DNA of 64,000 nucleotides from an uncultured Flavobacteriales bacterium (GTDB lineage: Bacteria; Bacteroidota; Bacteroidia; Flavobacteriales_D; Crocinitomicaceae): positions 1 through 64,000 of the forward strand of contig CALJKJ010000017.1 of the NCBI GenBank assembly GCA_937973685.1. Reading direction: 5' to 3'. Below are positions 43,347 through 52,442 of the stretch, in pieces (within the stretch, counting starts at the first letter, position 1; each line of letters starts with the position of its first letter). A program made the position numbers and the translations under genes. The notes below the pieces were generated by a model. It did no database searches, had not been told where the DNA came from, and saw only the letters and a program-made list of their open reading frames with translations.

Positions 43347-43364
43347 TTGTGCAAAAACGCACAA
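43347..43364. promoter_or_regulatory. 18-bp palindrome at the icd transcription start
   Basis: TTGTGC-N6-GCACAA is a perfect inverted repeat just downstream of the icd -7 element, about where transcription would begin. That position suits a repressor operator or a 5' UTR hairpin. The binding protein, if any, is unknown. Confidence 0.4.
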
Positions 43365-43367
43365 GTG

Positions 43368-43397
43368 CAAAATTAATAGATACTTGGCGATTATCAA
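43368..43397 (-). promoter_or_regulatory. Promoter of icd
   Basis: On the minus strand TTG (43397-43395) is followed after exactly 19 nt by TAATTTTG (43375-43368), the standard Bacteroidota pattern. The ATG lies 47 nt further on. Confidence 0.7.
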
Positions 43398-43463
43398 TGT
43401 TTTAGCTACTTTTTTTGTTAAATAACTATAGTTGTAATTTTTGAAATAACGTAGGGTGATTTG

Positions 43464-44045
43464 TTACTGCTTTTCGGTTAAAAAGAGCATCATTTTCTCA
43501 AATGCACGTGCACGGTGACTGAATTTACTTTTTTCTTCCATGCTCATTTCTGCAAAAGTTTTCCCTTGGTTTTCTGGCACGAAAATAGGATCGTACCCAA
43601 ATCCTTCGTCTCCTTTTTTTTCTCCAATAATTTCCCCAGCTACTTTTCCTTCAAACAGGTGTAGTTCATTTTCATACCACAAAGCAATTGTTGTCATAAA
43701 ATAGGCCGATCGATCTGATTGATTTGCTAATTTTTCGAGCACTAAATTCATGTTGTCAGTAGCATTGCGTTGTGGTCCAGCATATCGTGCAGAAAAAACT
43801 CCAGGCTCACCATTTAACGCAGGAATAATCAGTCCAGTATCGTCTGAAAAACAATCAAGAGCTATCTTTTCTTTCAAATAAGTTGTTTTTTGAATGGCAT
43901 TCCCTGGAATAGTAGCTGCAGTTTCTGGAATATCTTCGTGAAAGCCAATCTCATCTAATGTCACTAATTCAAAATGTGCAGGTAACAGGGCTTTGATTTC
44001 CATTATTTTATTCGCATTAGCTGAAGCAAAAACAAGTTTTTTCAT
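43464..44045 (-). CDS. rdgB: XTP/dITP diphosphatase (RdgB/HAM1 family)
   Basis: This enzyme hydrolyses non-canonical purine nucleoside triphosphates to keep them out of DNA. The 193-residue protein has the N-terminal FASANANKIMEIKALLP, the substrate loop FSDDTGLIIPALNGEPGVFSA (catalytic Asp pair), GFGYDPIFVPEN and the terminal SHRARAFEKM. It follows asnB by 11 nt and is probably co-transcribed with it. Confidence 0.95.
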   Translation of the reverse strand: MKKLVFASANANKIMEIKALLPAHFELVTLDEIGFHEDIPETAATIPGNAIQKTTYLKEKIALDCFSDDTGLIIPALNGEPGVFSARYAGPQRNATDNMNLVLEKLANQSDRSAYFMTTIALWYENELHLFEGKVAGEIIGEKKGDEGFGYDPIFVPENQGKTFAEMSMEEKSKFSHRARAFEKMMLFLTEKQ

Positions 44046-44056
44046 GTTTCAAAAGT

Positions 44057-45961
44057 TTAATTGGACCATTTTTCTAACCACATTTCAAAAGTAAGCAAAT
44101 ACCATAGTTTGACACCATATTCTTTTCTCCCAGCATAGAACGAAGTTTTAAGAAACGCAATTTCCTCCCAATGAAATAATCCGCCATTGTTGATGCGTTC
44201 TGCTGTTAAATAGTTTTCTACAAGTGGCTTTAGTTCGTTCTGCAACCATGTTTCGATAGGAATTGCAAAACCCATTTTAGGTCGGTCTAATAAGCTTTTC
44301 GGAACATAGTCGTGAACGATTTCTTTTAACAACCACTTCTTTTCATTGTTCCGTATTTTAAATTCATCTGGAACTTGTGCCATGTATTCAATTAATCGGT
44401 GGTCCAATAAGGGTTCCCGACTTTCTAAACTAGCTGCCATCGATGCACGGTCAACTTTTTGTAAAATGTCATCAAGCAAATATGTCTTATAGTCGGTTGC
44501 CATGGCATAAGCAAGTGCAGTGGGCGATTTTAGTTCATTTGAATCAAAATTGGTTGTTAATTTTGGAGCCTTTTCACAAGCTAATTTGACTAGTTGTTCC
44601 TCCGTGAACAAGTGACTCAAACTTAATAAAATGGATTGATTGTTTGAGCTGCTCAATAACATCTTTATCTTTTCATAGCGCTGAGAAAAGTTATAGGAGC
44701 GATTAAGTACTGGTATTTTTTCAGCAGGAATAAGGTTCATTATTTTGCTGGCACTTTTCCGAAGAAAGGCAGGTGTTTTTTCAAGCTTAGTACTGTATTT
44801 GTTGATTAATTCATAACGTTGGTATCCACCAAAAACCTCGTCACCGCCATCTGCACTAAGTGCAACAGTTACTTGTTCTTTCGCAATTTTACTAACAAGC
44901 ATAGTAGGAATTGCACTTGAATCGGCAAAAGGCTCATCGTAAAAATAGGGTAGTGTTGCAATGATATCAATTGCTTCTTTTGGCGCACATTCAATCGTTG
45001 TATGTTGTGTTCCTAGATGAGCTGAAATTGCTTGTGCATAAGGTGCTTCATTCAATCCAATATCTGGAACAGAAACGGTAAATGTTTTAATTTGCTCCGT
45101 TTGTTGACTTTGTAGAAGTGCAGTCACACACGTACTGTCATATCCACCGCTTAAAAAAACGCCAACTGGAACATCAGCAACCATGCGGTAATTACACGCA
45201 CTTTGTAACAATTGATGGGTTGTTGCTTTTATTTCGGAATAATCAGCAGCTAATTTTGGTTTGTTATAATGTTCGTTTACATTCCAATAGGTTTGTTGAG
45301 ACAAAGGTTGAAGTTTCTCTGACAACCGAAAGTGTACAAATTTACCTGGTTCAATTTTTGTACAGTTTTCAAAAATACAATGAGGTGTTGGCACGTATCC
45401 AAATTGTAAAAAAGCGTGAACGGCTGAACGATTTACGTTTTTCACAAAACGTGGATGTGCATGAAATGCTTTTAATTCAGAAGCAAAGAGTAACAAATCA
45501 GCTGTTTGGTAAACAAATAAAGGTTTGACACCTGTTCTATCGCGTGCGATAAAAACTTCTTTAGTTGCTGCATTGTAAATCACAAAAGCGAACATACCGA
45601 TAAAATGGTGGATACAATTTGTTCCCCATTGTTTGTAAGCATGCAAAATAGTTTCGGTGTCGGAGTGCGATTGAAACGAATGCCCCAATCGAATTAATTC
45701 GTTACGAATTTCATTGAAATTGTAAATCTCGCCATTAAATACAATGGTGAAATCCAGCCAATTCATCGGTTGTTTTCCTAGTTCGGACAATTCGAGAACG
45801 GCTAAACGCCGATGACCTAAACCAAGTTGAAACGCATTGTTTTCTTCGAAAAAAGCACCACTTCCATCAGGGCCTCTGTGTGCAAGTGTATGCGTCATTG
45901 CTTCAAGTTCAACGCGTGAACTTGTTTTTTTAAAATCAATAAATCCAGCAATACCGCACAT
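44057..45961 (-). CDS. asnB: Asparagine synthase (glutamine-hydrolysing)
   Basis: The 634-residue protein has an N-terminal class II glutaminase domain with Cys2 as nucleophile (MCGIAGFIDF, HRGPDGSG) and a C-terminal synthetase domain with the ATP PP-loop SGGYDST at about 270. ALSADGGDEVFGGYQRY (about 370) is also typical. It could make asparagine or amidate a sugar carboxylate; the position beside a polysaccharide cluster with a second copy favours the latter. It is separated from that cluster by the small ORF at 46091. TACCTTTA at 45984-45991 (minus) is a possible -7 element. Confidence 0.9.
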   Translation of the reverse strand: MCGIAGFIDFKKTSSRVELEAMTHTLAHRGPDGSGAFFEENNAFQLGLGHRRLAVLELSELGKQPMNWLDFTIVFNGEIYNFNEIRNELIRLGHSFQSHSDTETILHAYKQWGTNCIHHFIGMFAFVIYNAATKEVFIARDRTGVKPLFVYQTADLLLFASELKAFHAHPRFVKNVNRSAVHAFLQFGYVPTPHCIFENCTKIEPGKFVHFRLSEKLQPLSQQTYWNVNEHYNKPKLAADYSEIKATTHQLLQSACNYRMVADVPVGVFLSGGYDSTCVTALLQSQQTEQIKTFTVSVPDIGLNEAPYAQAISAHLGTQHTTIECAPKEAIDIIATLPYFYDEPFADSSAIPTMLVSKIAKEQVTVALSADGGDEVFGGYQRYELINKYSTKLEKTPAFLRKSASKIMNLIPAEKIPVLNRSYNFSQRYEKIKMLLSSSNNQSILLSLSHLFTEEQLVKLACEKAPKLTTNFDSNELKSPTALAYAMATDYKTYLLDDILQKVDRASMAASLESREPLLDHRLIEYMAQVPDEFKIRNNEKKWLLKEIVHDYVPKSLLDRPKMGFAIPIETWLQNELKPLVENYLTAERINNGGLFHWEEIAFLKTSFYAGRKEYGVKLWYLLTFEMWLEKWSN

Positions 45962-46090
45962 TCTTTGCTATTTTTTAACGGTTTAAAGGTAATTAAAAAA
46001 CTGTTTATAACTTGTTTGAAAACTGATGACAACTGCTATTAAAAGTCTGCTCAGCAATTTTGTAACTTAGTAACATCAAATTCAAATAAC

Positions 46091-46261
46091 ATGGAACAAC
46101 AAGTACAACTGCAAGCAGAAATTAAAAGCCTTGAGGCTCAATTGACTGGAGAATTATTCGCTGATATGGATATCCGTGATAAAATTCATAATTTACAAAT
46201 GCAATTAGACGGTGTTCGTCCAATGGACAGTTACATTGAATGTGTTGGGTGTGGTTCTTAA
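46091..46261 (+). CDS. 56-residue small protein with C-terminal CVGCGS
   Basis: This small ORF encodes 56 residues. The first 40 form a predicted charged helix or coiled coil (MEQQVQLQAEIKSLEAQL then a DMDIRDKIHNLQMQLDG segment), and the last ten read SYIECVGCGS. It has an ATG start, codon use like its neighbours, and CAATTTTG at 46055-46062 as a near-match -7 element. It is divergent from asnB and convergent with the glycosyltransferase at 46275. I have a vague memory of similar small Flavobacteriia proteins ending in CVGCGS but cannot confirm it. Function is unknown; the helix-plus-Cys-tail layout could be a metal-binding or thiol-linked small protein, or a leader-core peptide. Confidence 0.7.
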   Translation: MEQQVQLQAEIKSLEAQLTGELFADMDIRDKIHNLQMQLDGVRPMDSYIECVGCGS

Positions 46262-46274
46262 TCATACCCATTCA

Positions 46275-47351
46275 TTACTTGTTAAACAATTCAATATAAC
46301 TTGCTGTCCACTTCTGGACACTCCATTCCTCAATAATCGATTTTTGAGCGTTTGCTCCAATTTGCTTGCGCTCAACAACGTTTTCAATTAAACGTATCAA
46401 GGTTTTTTTCCATTCTTCAGCATTTGAAACAATGAAACCGTTTTTTTCGTGTTGAATGATTTTTGAATTGACACCAACAGGACTAACAACAGCTACTGCT
46501 CCAAGTGACATGTATTGTAATGCCTTGAAACCACATTTGCCAGCTGCCCAATCGGATTGTGTTAATGGCATTACTCCAATATGAATTTGAGCTAAATCTG
46601 CTATTTCAGTTGATTTATTCCATTTTTTAAATACCAGCGAAGTGAGTTGTTGGCTTGGTTTTTCATTTGAGATAACATGAAACTCAAAGTCATGCGTTTT
46701 TTCTAATTCTTGAATAATTGGAAACAACGGAGTTAAATAATGCATGGTTGTATGAGTCCCGGTCCAACCAATAACAACTTTTTCAGTAGTATGACTCACT
46801 GTTAAGTGGTGATGATTTTCGGTATCAATTGTTGTAGGGATAATTTGCACGTTGTTATTGAATTGGCGCGCATAATCAGCTAAAAACTCGTTTCCTGCAA
46901 CTATTTTATCGGCCCATTTGATGAGGTGTTTTGTTTTCCAATAACATTTTAAACGGTTATATTTTTGATTGACTTCACTATAATTGGGCAACCAAATGGC
47001 ATCGTCAAAATCAAAAATGTACTTTTTGCGAAGTATCTTGACCAAAATCCATTCGAAAATAGGCGGTCCAAAATGACTCATTTCCCGGTGTATGAAAATA
47101 TGTTGTGCATTGATCAACCGAAAACAAAGGATAAGACGTTTTAGAAAACACGACGCTAAATAAACAGATTTTTGAAGAAATGCGCCTTCTTTGTAGATTA
47201 ATTCCCAACCTTTTTCGGAGTGAAATGGGTGAAATTGAACATTAAATCCTTCTTTTTCAAGTACTGTTACATATTGTTCAAACCGAAATCGTTGTGAAGG
47301 AGCTTTTCCAATAGGATAGGGTGCTATGATATGAATGTTAGGATTTTTCAA
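46275..47351 (-). CDS. Glycosyltransferase, GT4-like
   Basis: The 358-residue cytosolic sugar transferase has a GT-B fold. The N-terminal half carries SQRFRFEQYV, and IFDFDDAIWLPNYS lies near residue 115. In the C-terminal half GWTGTHTTMHYL and the nucleotide-sugar binding region GVMPLTQSDWAAGKCGFKALQYMSLG (acidic/gly pattern of family 4 relatives) are seen. It is the last gene of the polysaccharide operon and overlaps the previous gene by 14 nt. Donor and acceptor cannot be told. Confidence 0.85.
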   Translation of the reverse strand: MKNPNIHIIAPYPIGKAPSQRFRFEQYVTVLEKEGFNVQFHPFHSEKGWELIYKEGAFLQKSVYLASCFLKRLILCFRLINAQHIFIHREMSHFGPPIFEWILVKILRKKYIFDFDDAIWLPNYSEVNQKYNRLKCYWKTKHLIKWADKIVAGNEFLADYARQFNNNVQIIPTTIDTENHHHLTVSHTTEKVVIGWTGTHTTMHYLTPLFPIIQELEKTHDFEFHVISNEKPSQQLTSLVFKKWNKSTEIADLAQIHIGVMPLTQSDWAAGKCGFKALQYMSLGAVAVVSPVGVNSKIIQHEKNGFIVSNAEEWKKTLIRLIENVVERKQIGANAQKSIIEEWSVQKWTASYIELFNK

Positions 47352-48567
47352 ACAATAAATTTTGGTAAATTTCCCAATAACGTTCTACACCCGTTGCTAA
47401 ATCAAAATAGTTGCGCGCGCCATTTTTAGTGGACTCTTTGTCAAAGGTTCTTAGATCAAGAGGAACGATGGCTACTTCGTGCTCATTGTTGGAAGCCATG
47501 ACTTGACCAGCTTGATAGTCTTCAATTATTGCAGCACTATCGCCAACGCCATCATTACAGATCACAGGAATGCCCATTGCCATCAATTCTGCTTGTTTTG
47601 TTGGGGACGATGCTTTTTTGGAAAAACAAGCGCGTATGAAGAATACCGAACAATCAAATAACAACAGGTGCATTGGAATATCCGTGTGCTTCACCGATAA
47701 AACAAGGATATTTTCGCGTTTAATTTGTGCTTGATCTGCTTTTACATAAATCTGCTCAGCGGGATCTTTTGTTAGCAAAACAAAAATCGGATTTTTTTCA
47801 GGATCAATTGTCTTAAAAAAACGCAACATTTCATCAAGTAGGTACCATGTACCAATTGATCCGACGTAACCAACTACATAACGATTTGTCAACAGTAGTT
47901 GCTGTTTTAAGCTGAAAACAGCACATTCCGGAATTGCTTCGGGATTAAATTTTGCTAAATCAACACAACATGGAATTACACTAATTTTACTAGCAGTAAC
48001 ATTTTTAAGCGACCAATTTAGGAGTTCGTTTTTACCAGTGTGTGTCAAACTAACAATAGCATCAGACGTACTTAAAAACGCTTTTTCTTTCTTTTTAAAA
48101 TAGATATAAATGAACTTGAACACAGGACTTTTTAGGTTCCAAATCTTACCTTCTACACGTTCGTCAACCCAAAAACCGCGCATGTCAAAAATGAATTTTA
48201 TACCGTATTTGCGTTTTAAACGTAAACCAATTAATGAAGTGATATAACTTCTACAATGAACAATATCAAATTGTTTACTTTTTTGCAATCGGTTGATTAC
48301 GGGATATATTTTGATTAAATCAAACAACGTGGACACAACTTTCGGGTACTTTGTGTAGAACAATGGTTGCCAATCGATATTGTTTTCACGACAAATTTGT
48401 TTGATCGCAGCACCTTCTTGTTTGAATCGTTCCGACTTTTCAAAACTAATAAGCGTAAATGAAATGCCTTTTTTTTGCAAACCAATAATGTATGGCAGTA
48501 CTTGACTTTGACCGAGCGGGTCGGTCATGCCATCATACGAAAGGTAAAGTGCTTGTTTCTCCATCAA
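47338..48567 (-). CDS. Glycosyltransferase, GT4-like
   Basis: The 409-residue GT-B protein starts MMEKQALYLSYDGMTDPLGQSQ, a start common in exopolysaccharide GT4 enzymes. It has FDIVHCRSYITSLIGLRLK and FIFDMRGFWVDERVEG (about 110-155) and, in the donor domain, VGYVGSIGTWYLLDEML. The usual E-x7-E donor motif region is present as SSPTKQAELMAMGIPVICN. It overlaps the amidotransferase upstream by 4 nt (ATGA). Confidence 0.87.
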   Translation of the reverse strand: MMEKQALYLSYDGMTDPLGQSQVLPYIIGLQKKGISFTLISFEKSERFKQEGAAIKQICRENNIDWQPLFYTKYPKVVSTLFDLIKIYPVINRLQKSKQFDIVHCRSYITSLIGLRLKRKYGIKFIFDMRGFWVDERVEGKIWNLKSPVFKFIYIYFKKKEKAFLSTSDAIVSLTHTGKNELLNWSLKNVTASKISVIPCCVDLAKFNPEAIPECAVFSLKQQLLLTNRYVVGYVGSIGTWYLLDEMLRFFKTIDPEKNPIFVLLTKDPAEQIYVKADQAQIKRENILVLSVKHTDIPMHLLLFDCSVFFIRACFSKKASSPTKQAELMAMGIPVICNDGVGDSAAIIEDYQAGQVMASNNEHEVAIVPLDLRTFDKESTKNGARNYFDLATGVERYWEIYQNLLFEKS

Positions 48568-49694
48568 ATTCGCTTATTTGGATAGAGTTTACGATACATT
48601 GCATAAATAAAGTCAATGCGTTTTTCTTCATTTGGAAAGTCCGTATAAAACTTAGGTTTATTAGCAATGATTTGCGCTAATTCGTCAGTTGTAATCATGA
48701 GTTTTTTGCACAAATATTCCTTATCAAGTTCAATTTTATCCGCGTTGTATGCAGGCAATGTTAATTCTGATAAAGCAGCTTCACGGGTTTTGTGACCAAA
48801 ACATATCTGAGTTGATAGCGTAGCCTTTCTGTAATCGATATTAAACTTTTCTGGTAGTAAGTACGATTGCCAGAATGCTGTAAAACGTGATTCGTGGTGC
48901 TTTCCACCGTAATCTTTCCAGTCGAATTGTTCCATTAACAGTTTTTTAGCTGCTTCTTTGTTGTAGTCGATATAATTCAACAGGTATATGGTCTTTATGC
49001 CTTTGAAAAATTTGTAGTAAAATTCACTGAAATAGCCAATTGCTGGAACTTTTTTTCTACGAATTGCCCCATATTTCTTAACGATGTGTTTGTATAATTT
49101 CAAATCCTTTTTTACGTGATATCCCCATTTTATAGGCAGAATTCCTTCACTCGCATAATTGCCGCCAGAAATAATATACTTTATCTTATGTTTTGTAGCT
49201 ATTTCATACAATGCTCCTGGAATTGCTAAATCTGTTGGCATTTCTAAATCAACTAGCGATGACTTTAAAAAGGCGAGTTGTATTTGTTTGAATTCTTCCC
49301 AGTCCAAGACGTAGCTCGTATAAGGTAAATCCAGACGTTGCGCTATGTTATGAATGTTGCGGACTGCTATTTCTGAATTCCAACCATTATCTAAGTGTAA
49401 CAACAATGGTTTAAGCCCCAGTTCTTTGCATAAGTAAGCGGTGTAACAACTATCTACGCCACCACTAATACCAACAATGCAATCAAATTCATTGTTTTTT
49501 CCAGCAGATTTAATATTGCTAATAATTGTGTTTAGATTGTTCTTTTGCTGAGCAATGATGTTGCTTTCAGCAGCTAAATGAGTAATAAACGACGAACAAT
49601 GATTGCAATTTCCAACAGCATCAAAAGTGATGTCTGGATCAGTTGTATCCATAACACACCGTTTGCATTGTACGTAAGACGATTCTAAACTCAT
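48564..49694 (-). CDS. wbpG: N-acetyl sugar amidotransferase (WbpG/PseA family)
   Basis: The 376-residue enzyme has a CxxC pair at residues 10 and 13, a second at 30 and 33, and an ATP PP-loop SGGVDS at 77-82. The rest matches the family: LHLDNGWNSEIAV, IISGGNYASEGILP and WKDYGGKHHESRFT. With HisH2 and HisF2 next to it, this type converts an N-acetyl group on a bacterial sugar to an acetamidino group; HisH2 supplies ammonia through HisF2. The order here (hisH, hisF, wbpG) keeps the three together. Known examples act on 2,3-diacetamido uronates or on pseudaminic/legionaminic acids; which sugar applies here is unknown. Confidence 0.9.
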   Translation of the reverse strand: MSLESSYVQCKRCVMDTTDPDITFDAVGNCNHCSSFITHLAAESNIIAQQKNNLNTIISNIKSAGKNNEFDCIVGISGGVDSCYTAYLCKELGLKPLLLHLDNGWNSEIAVRNIHNIAQRLDLPYTSYVLDWEEFKQIQLAFLKSSLVDLEMPTDLAIPGALYEIATKHKIKYIISGGNYASEGILPIKWGYHVKKDLKLYKHIVKKYGAIRRKKVPAIGYFSEFYYKFFKGIKTIYLLNYIDYNKEAAKKLLMEQFDWKDYGGKHHESRFTAFWQSYLLPEKFNIDYRKATLSTQICFGHKTREAALSELTLPAYNADKIELDKEYLCKKLMITTDELAQIIANKPKFYTDFPNEEKRIDFIYAMYRKLYPNKRI

Positions 49695-49732
49695 TAAAAA
49701 TGGTAGTATTTTGAAGCGAAACTAATGAATAT

Positions 49733-50485
49733 TTATAAAAAAAAGGATTTTGTATCTGGATAATTTATCAGAACGCCTTTCATTTGTCCATGATAAACAA
49801 ATAAACTCCCGGCTGCCAGACCTGAGGGAAAGGATTGTTGGTAAACAGTTTTCATGTTTTCCAAAGAACTAGCGCCTCCTAAAGCAACAATTGGTATGTT
49901 CACACGAGCTGCAATTTGTTGAATTAAAGCAGCATCGTAGCCTGTCATCATACCATCGTTATCAACTGACTGAATGATTAATTCACCGACGCCATTTTGT
50001 TCCATTAATTGAGCAAATTCTACTGGATTTATACGTGTTTTTTTATTTTTTTTATGCTGATAAACGACTTGTTTGCCAAACATTGTTTTAACAACATCAA
50101 TACAAACTGCGATGGAAGAAGCTCCGAATTGTGATGTTGCTTCTGCAACAAAACTTGGATTATCTATCGCGGCATTACCAATGATTATCTTTTCAGCTCC
50201 AGCGTTCATTAATGTACGAATCTGATGACAGTTAGTGATTCCTCCTCCGACAGCAAATGGCATGCGCGTTTCAGCACTGATTGCTTGGACAAGTTCTTCA
50301 GCAATACAACGACCAGATTTACTTGCTTGGATATCTAAAAAAACCAATTCATCTGCTTTGAATTCGTTGAAAAGGCGAACAGCATTTATTGGATCGCCAA
50401 TATAATTGGGTGATTTGAAGCGTTGTGTTTTGACAAGGCCATTGTTTTGTAACAGTAATACTGGAATAATTCGTGGTCGATACAT
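49733..50485 (-). CDS. HisF2-type acetamidino modification protein
   Basis: This 250-residue (beta/alpha)8 barrel resembles HisF, imidazole glycerol phosphate synthase. Compared with HisF, the catalytic Asp at position 11 is replaced by Leu (IIPVLLLQNNG instead of IIxCLDVxxG), while Asp130 is kept (AVCIDVVK). A true cyclase needs both, so this copy is unlikely to serve histidine synthesis. The ammonia tunnel and phosphate-binding segments (FAVGGGI, ALGGASS) remain. It fits the HisF2/AglZ family that partners WbpG. It starts 6 nt after the hisH-like gene. Confidence 0.9.
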   Translation of the reverse strand: MYRPRIIPVLLLQNNGLVKTQRFKSPNYIGDPINAVRLFNEFKADELVFLDIQASKSGRCIAEELVQAISAETRMPFAVGGGITNCHQIRTLMNAGAEKIIIGNAAIDNPSFVAEATSQFGASSIAVCIDVVKTMFGKQVVYQHKKNKKTRINPVEFAQLMEQNGVGELIIQSVDNDGMMTGYDAALIQQIAARVNIPIVALGGASSLENMKTVYQQSFPSGLAAGSLFVYHGQMKGVLINYPDTKSFFL

Positions 50486-50490
50486 ACGTA

Positions 50491-51114
50491 TTAGAGTTGA
50501 ATAAAATTTTGAAACAATTGAATTCCTTGATCGTGACTTTTTTCTGGATGAAATTGAACACCGATGATGTTCTCACGAGCAATGCCGGAAACAAATGAGT
50601 TTTCGTATGTTGAGGTACAAAGTACATCAGTTGCATCAGTTGGTTTGTATTGATACGCATGAACAAAGTAAAAAGCATCTTCCGATGAAATTCCCGAAAG
50701 AATAGCTTTTTGTTTTTCTGTGTTTAAGGTATTCCATCCGTTGTGAGGAATTTTAAACTGAGTGGAATTTGTTACGTGCAAACGCTCCACTTTTCCTGGA
50801 ATCCAATTTAGTCCATCGCAATTACCTTCTGCGCTTGAACTCGCCATCAATTGCATGCCCAAACAAATTCCTAAAACGGGTTTTTTATTTGTTAGGACGT
50901 GTTTATTCAACACATCGATTAAACCTAAATTCGTTAATGTATTCATGGCATTTCCAAAATGACCAACACCAGGTAATATGATTTTATCTGCACCTGCGAT
51001 AACCTGGGGATTGTTAGACACTTCAACAACAATGTCTTTAAATTGATTCATTGCTTTAACAACGGAATGAACATTTCCAGTATGGTAATCAATAATGACA
51101 ATTTTTTGTTTCAT
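50491..51114 (-). CDS. HisH2-type glutamine amidotransferase subunit
   Basis: The 207-residue class I glutaminase has a full triad: Cys84 (LGICLGMQLM), His189 and Glu191 (VQFHPEKSHDQG). It begins KIVIIDYHTGNVHSV, as HisH does. By neighbourhood it feeds ammonia to the HisF2 and WbpG proteins for sugar amidination. Its start overlaps the stop of the upstream glycosyltransferase by 4 nt. Confidence 0.9.
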   Translation of the reverse strand: MKQKIVIIDYHTGNVHSVVKAMNQFKDIVVEVSNNPQVIAGADKIILPGVGHFGNAMNTLTNLGLIDVLNKHVLTNKKPVLGICLGMQLMASSSAEGNCDGLNWIPGKVERLHVTNSTQFKIPHNGWNTLNTEKQKAILSGISSEDAFYFVHAYQYKPTDATDVLCTSTYENSFVSGIARENIIGVQFHPEKSHDQGIQLFQNFIQL

Positions 51115-52442
51115 TGAAATTGACTTTTAATGAATTGCGCGAATCTCTCTGCTTGATATTTTCGCGAATAGGCCGCAATATCAGTTGTTTCGTGTTTTAT
51201 GGTTCCTGTAGTGGTCAATTCATTATTCAGATCAATTAGAAGTTGAAGTAGTTCGGCTGCATTTTTAACAGAAATGCCTGCCGTTGTTTTTGCTAGTAAA
51301 TCTGCTTGTAACGAATTGGAATGTACTTCTGAATCTGATAATGGATAGTATTTGTGTTTCAATTGATTTCCTTCTTCATCATCCGAATAGAGCAGGAGTA
51401 TTTTGCGGTTCATTGCTAAATAATCGTAAATTTTGGTTCCCATTAACGCAAACGAGTTAAACAACACCAACAAGTGATTTTTTGACATTTCAACTTGAAA
51501 TGTTTTGTTGTCAAGTGGAGGTGTAAATGTTACAAATTGTAAAATCGAAGCGAAGTCAGAAGCAATCAACTCCTTTATAATCGATTGTTGTGGAATGCCA
51601 ATCAAGTTCAATTCAAAAGCAATCTGGTGTTTATTCCATAAATCATCAAGCGTTTTCAAAAGTGAAGTAATAGGATACCACGGAAAAATAGTGCCGTTGA
51701 AGCCAATAGCTAAGTGTTGCGTTATTACTGTTTGATTTTCGTTGAATTCAATTTCATCATACCCATTTGCGCAGATGAAATAGTTATGTTGACCGTTAAC
51801 TTCCTTCAATTGCTCAACAAGAAAATCAGAAACTGTTGTAATGGCAACTGCATGTTTAACTATCTTTTTTTCTATTACTCGATATAATTCAGGTAATAAA
51901 GGAGTGTTTTGAATGGAAATATCTTGACTCCATAAATCACGGTAATCAGCAATCCAAGGAATAGTATGCCTTTCACTTAATTTTTTGGCATAATGAAACA
52001 GCACAAAGGGTTCTCCAGTAGCAATTATTAAATCAACCTTATTTGATTTTAAATAATCATTTGCAGCCAAATAAATAGATCTTTTGGAGCCCACAGGCAA
52101 GAAGAATTGCATTATTTCTAATACTAAGGTGTATATTCTTCTTAAGAAACGCCATTTAGCCGCCCCTTTTTTCAATAACAACCGTTGTGCAAAGCTTGGT
52201 TGAAAGGGCGCTTTTATCAAGGTGTAATTTGGCTCGTGCTGTTGTTCAACAGTTTGGTTGACAGATGCCTCTAAAAAACTATTTTCGTTTGTATGAAAGT
52301 CGTTCCAGTTTCTTGTTACAACAATTGGATGTATATCAAATTCTGAAAAATACTTCATCCAACTGTAGGGACGCAAACCTCCTACAGAAACGTAGGGCGG
52401 AAAATCATGGGCTAGGATTAATACCTTACGTTGTTTTTCCAT
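51111..52442 (-). CDS. Glycosyltransferase, GT4-like
   Basis: The 443-residue GT-B protein has the acceptor-side motif ILAHDFPPYVSVGGLRPYSW at the start (about 9-28), IIATGEPFVLFHYAKKLSE and IPWIADYRDLWSQDI (about 160-180), typical of GT4 family exopolysaccharide enzymes. The C-terminal half is diverged (AIGFNGTIFPWYPI, GTKIYDYLAMNRKILLLY). It overlaps genes on both sides (17 nt upstream, 4 nt downstream). Confidence 0.86.
   Translation of the reverse strand: MEKQRKVLILAHDFPPYVSVGGLRPYSWMKYFSEFDIHPIVVTRNWNDFHTNENSFLEASVNQTVEQQHEPNYTLIKAPFQPSFAQRLLLKKGAAKWRFLRRIYTLVLEIMQFFLPVGSKRSIYLAANDYLKSNKVDLIIATGEPFVLFHYAKKLSERHTIPWIADYRDLWSQDISIQNTPLLPELYRVIEKKIVKHAVAITTVSDFLVEQLKEVNGQHNYFICANGYDEIEFNENQTVITQHLAIGFNGTIFPWYPITSLLKTLDDLWNKHQIAFELNLIGIPQQSIIKELIASDFASILQFVTFTPPLDNKTFQVEMSKNHLLVLFNSFALMGTKIYDYLAMNRKILLLYSDDEEGNQLKHKYYPLSDSEVHSNSLQADLLAKTTAGISVKNAAELLQLLIDLNNELTTTGTIKHETTDIAAYSRKYQAERFAQFIKSQFQ

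Noticed and set aside
43376..43463. Terminator after rdgB (AACTATAGTT on the minus strand)
   Set aside because: The stem is only a few A/T-rich base pairs and the T-run is not adjacent.
49733..51114. hisF and hisH as histidine biosynthesis genes
   Set aside because: The catalytic Asp11 of HisF is replaced by Leu, and the context is WbpG and glycosyltransferases.
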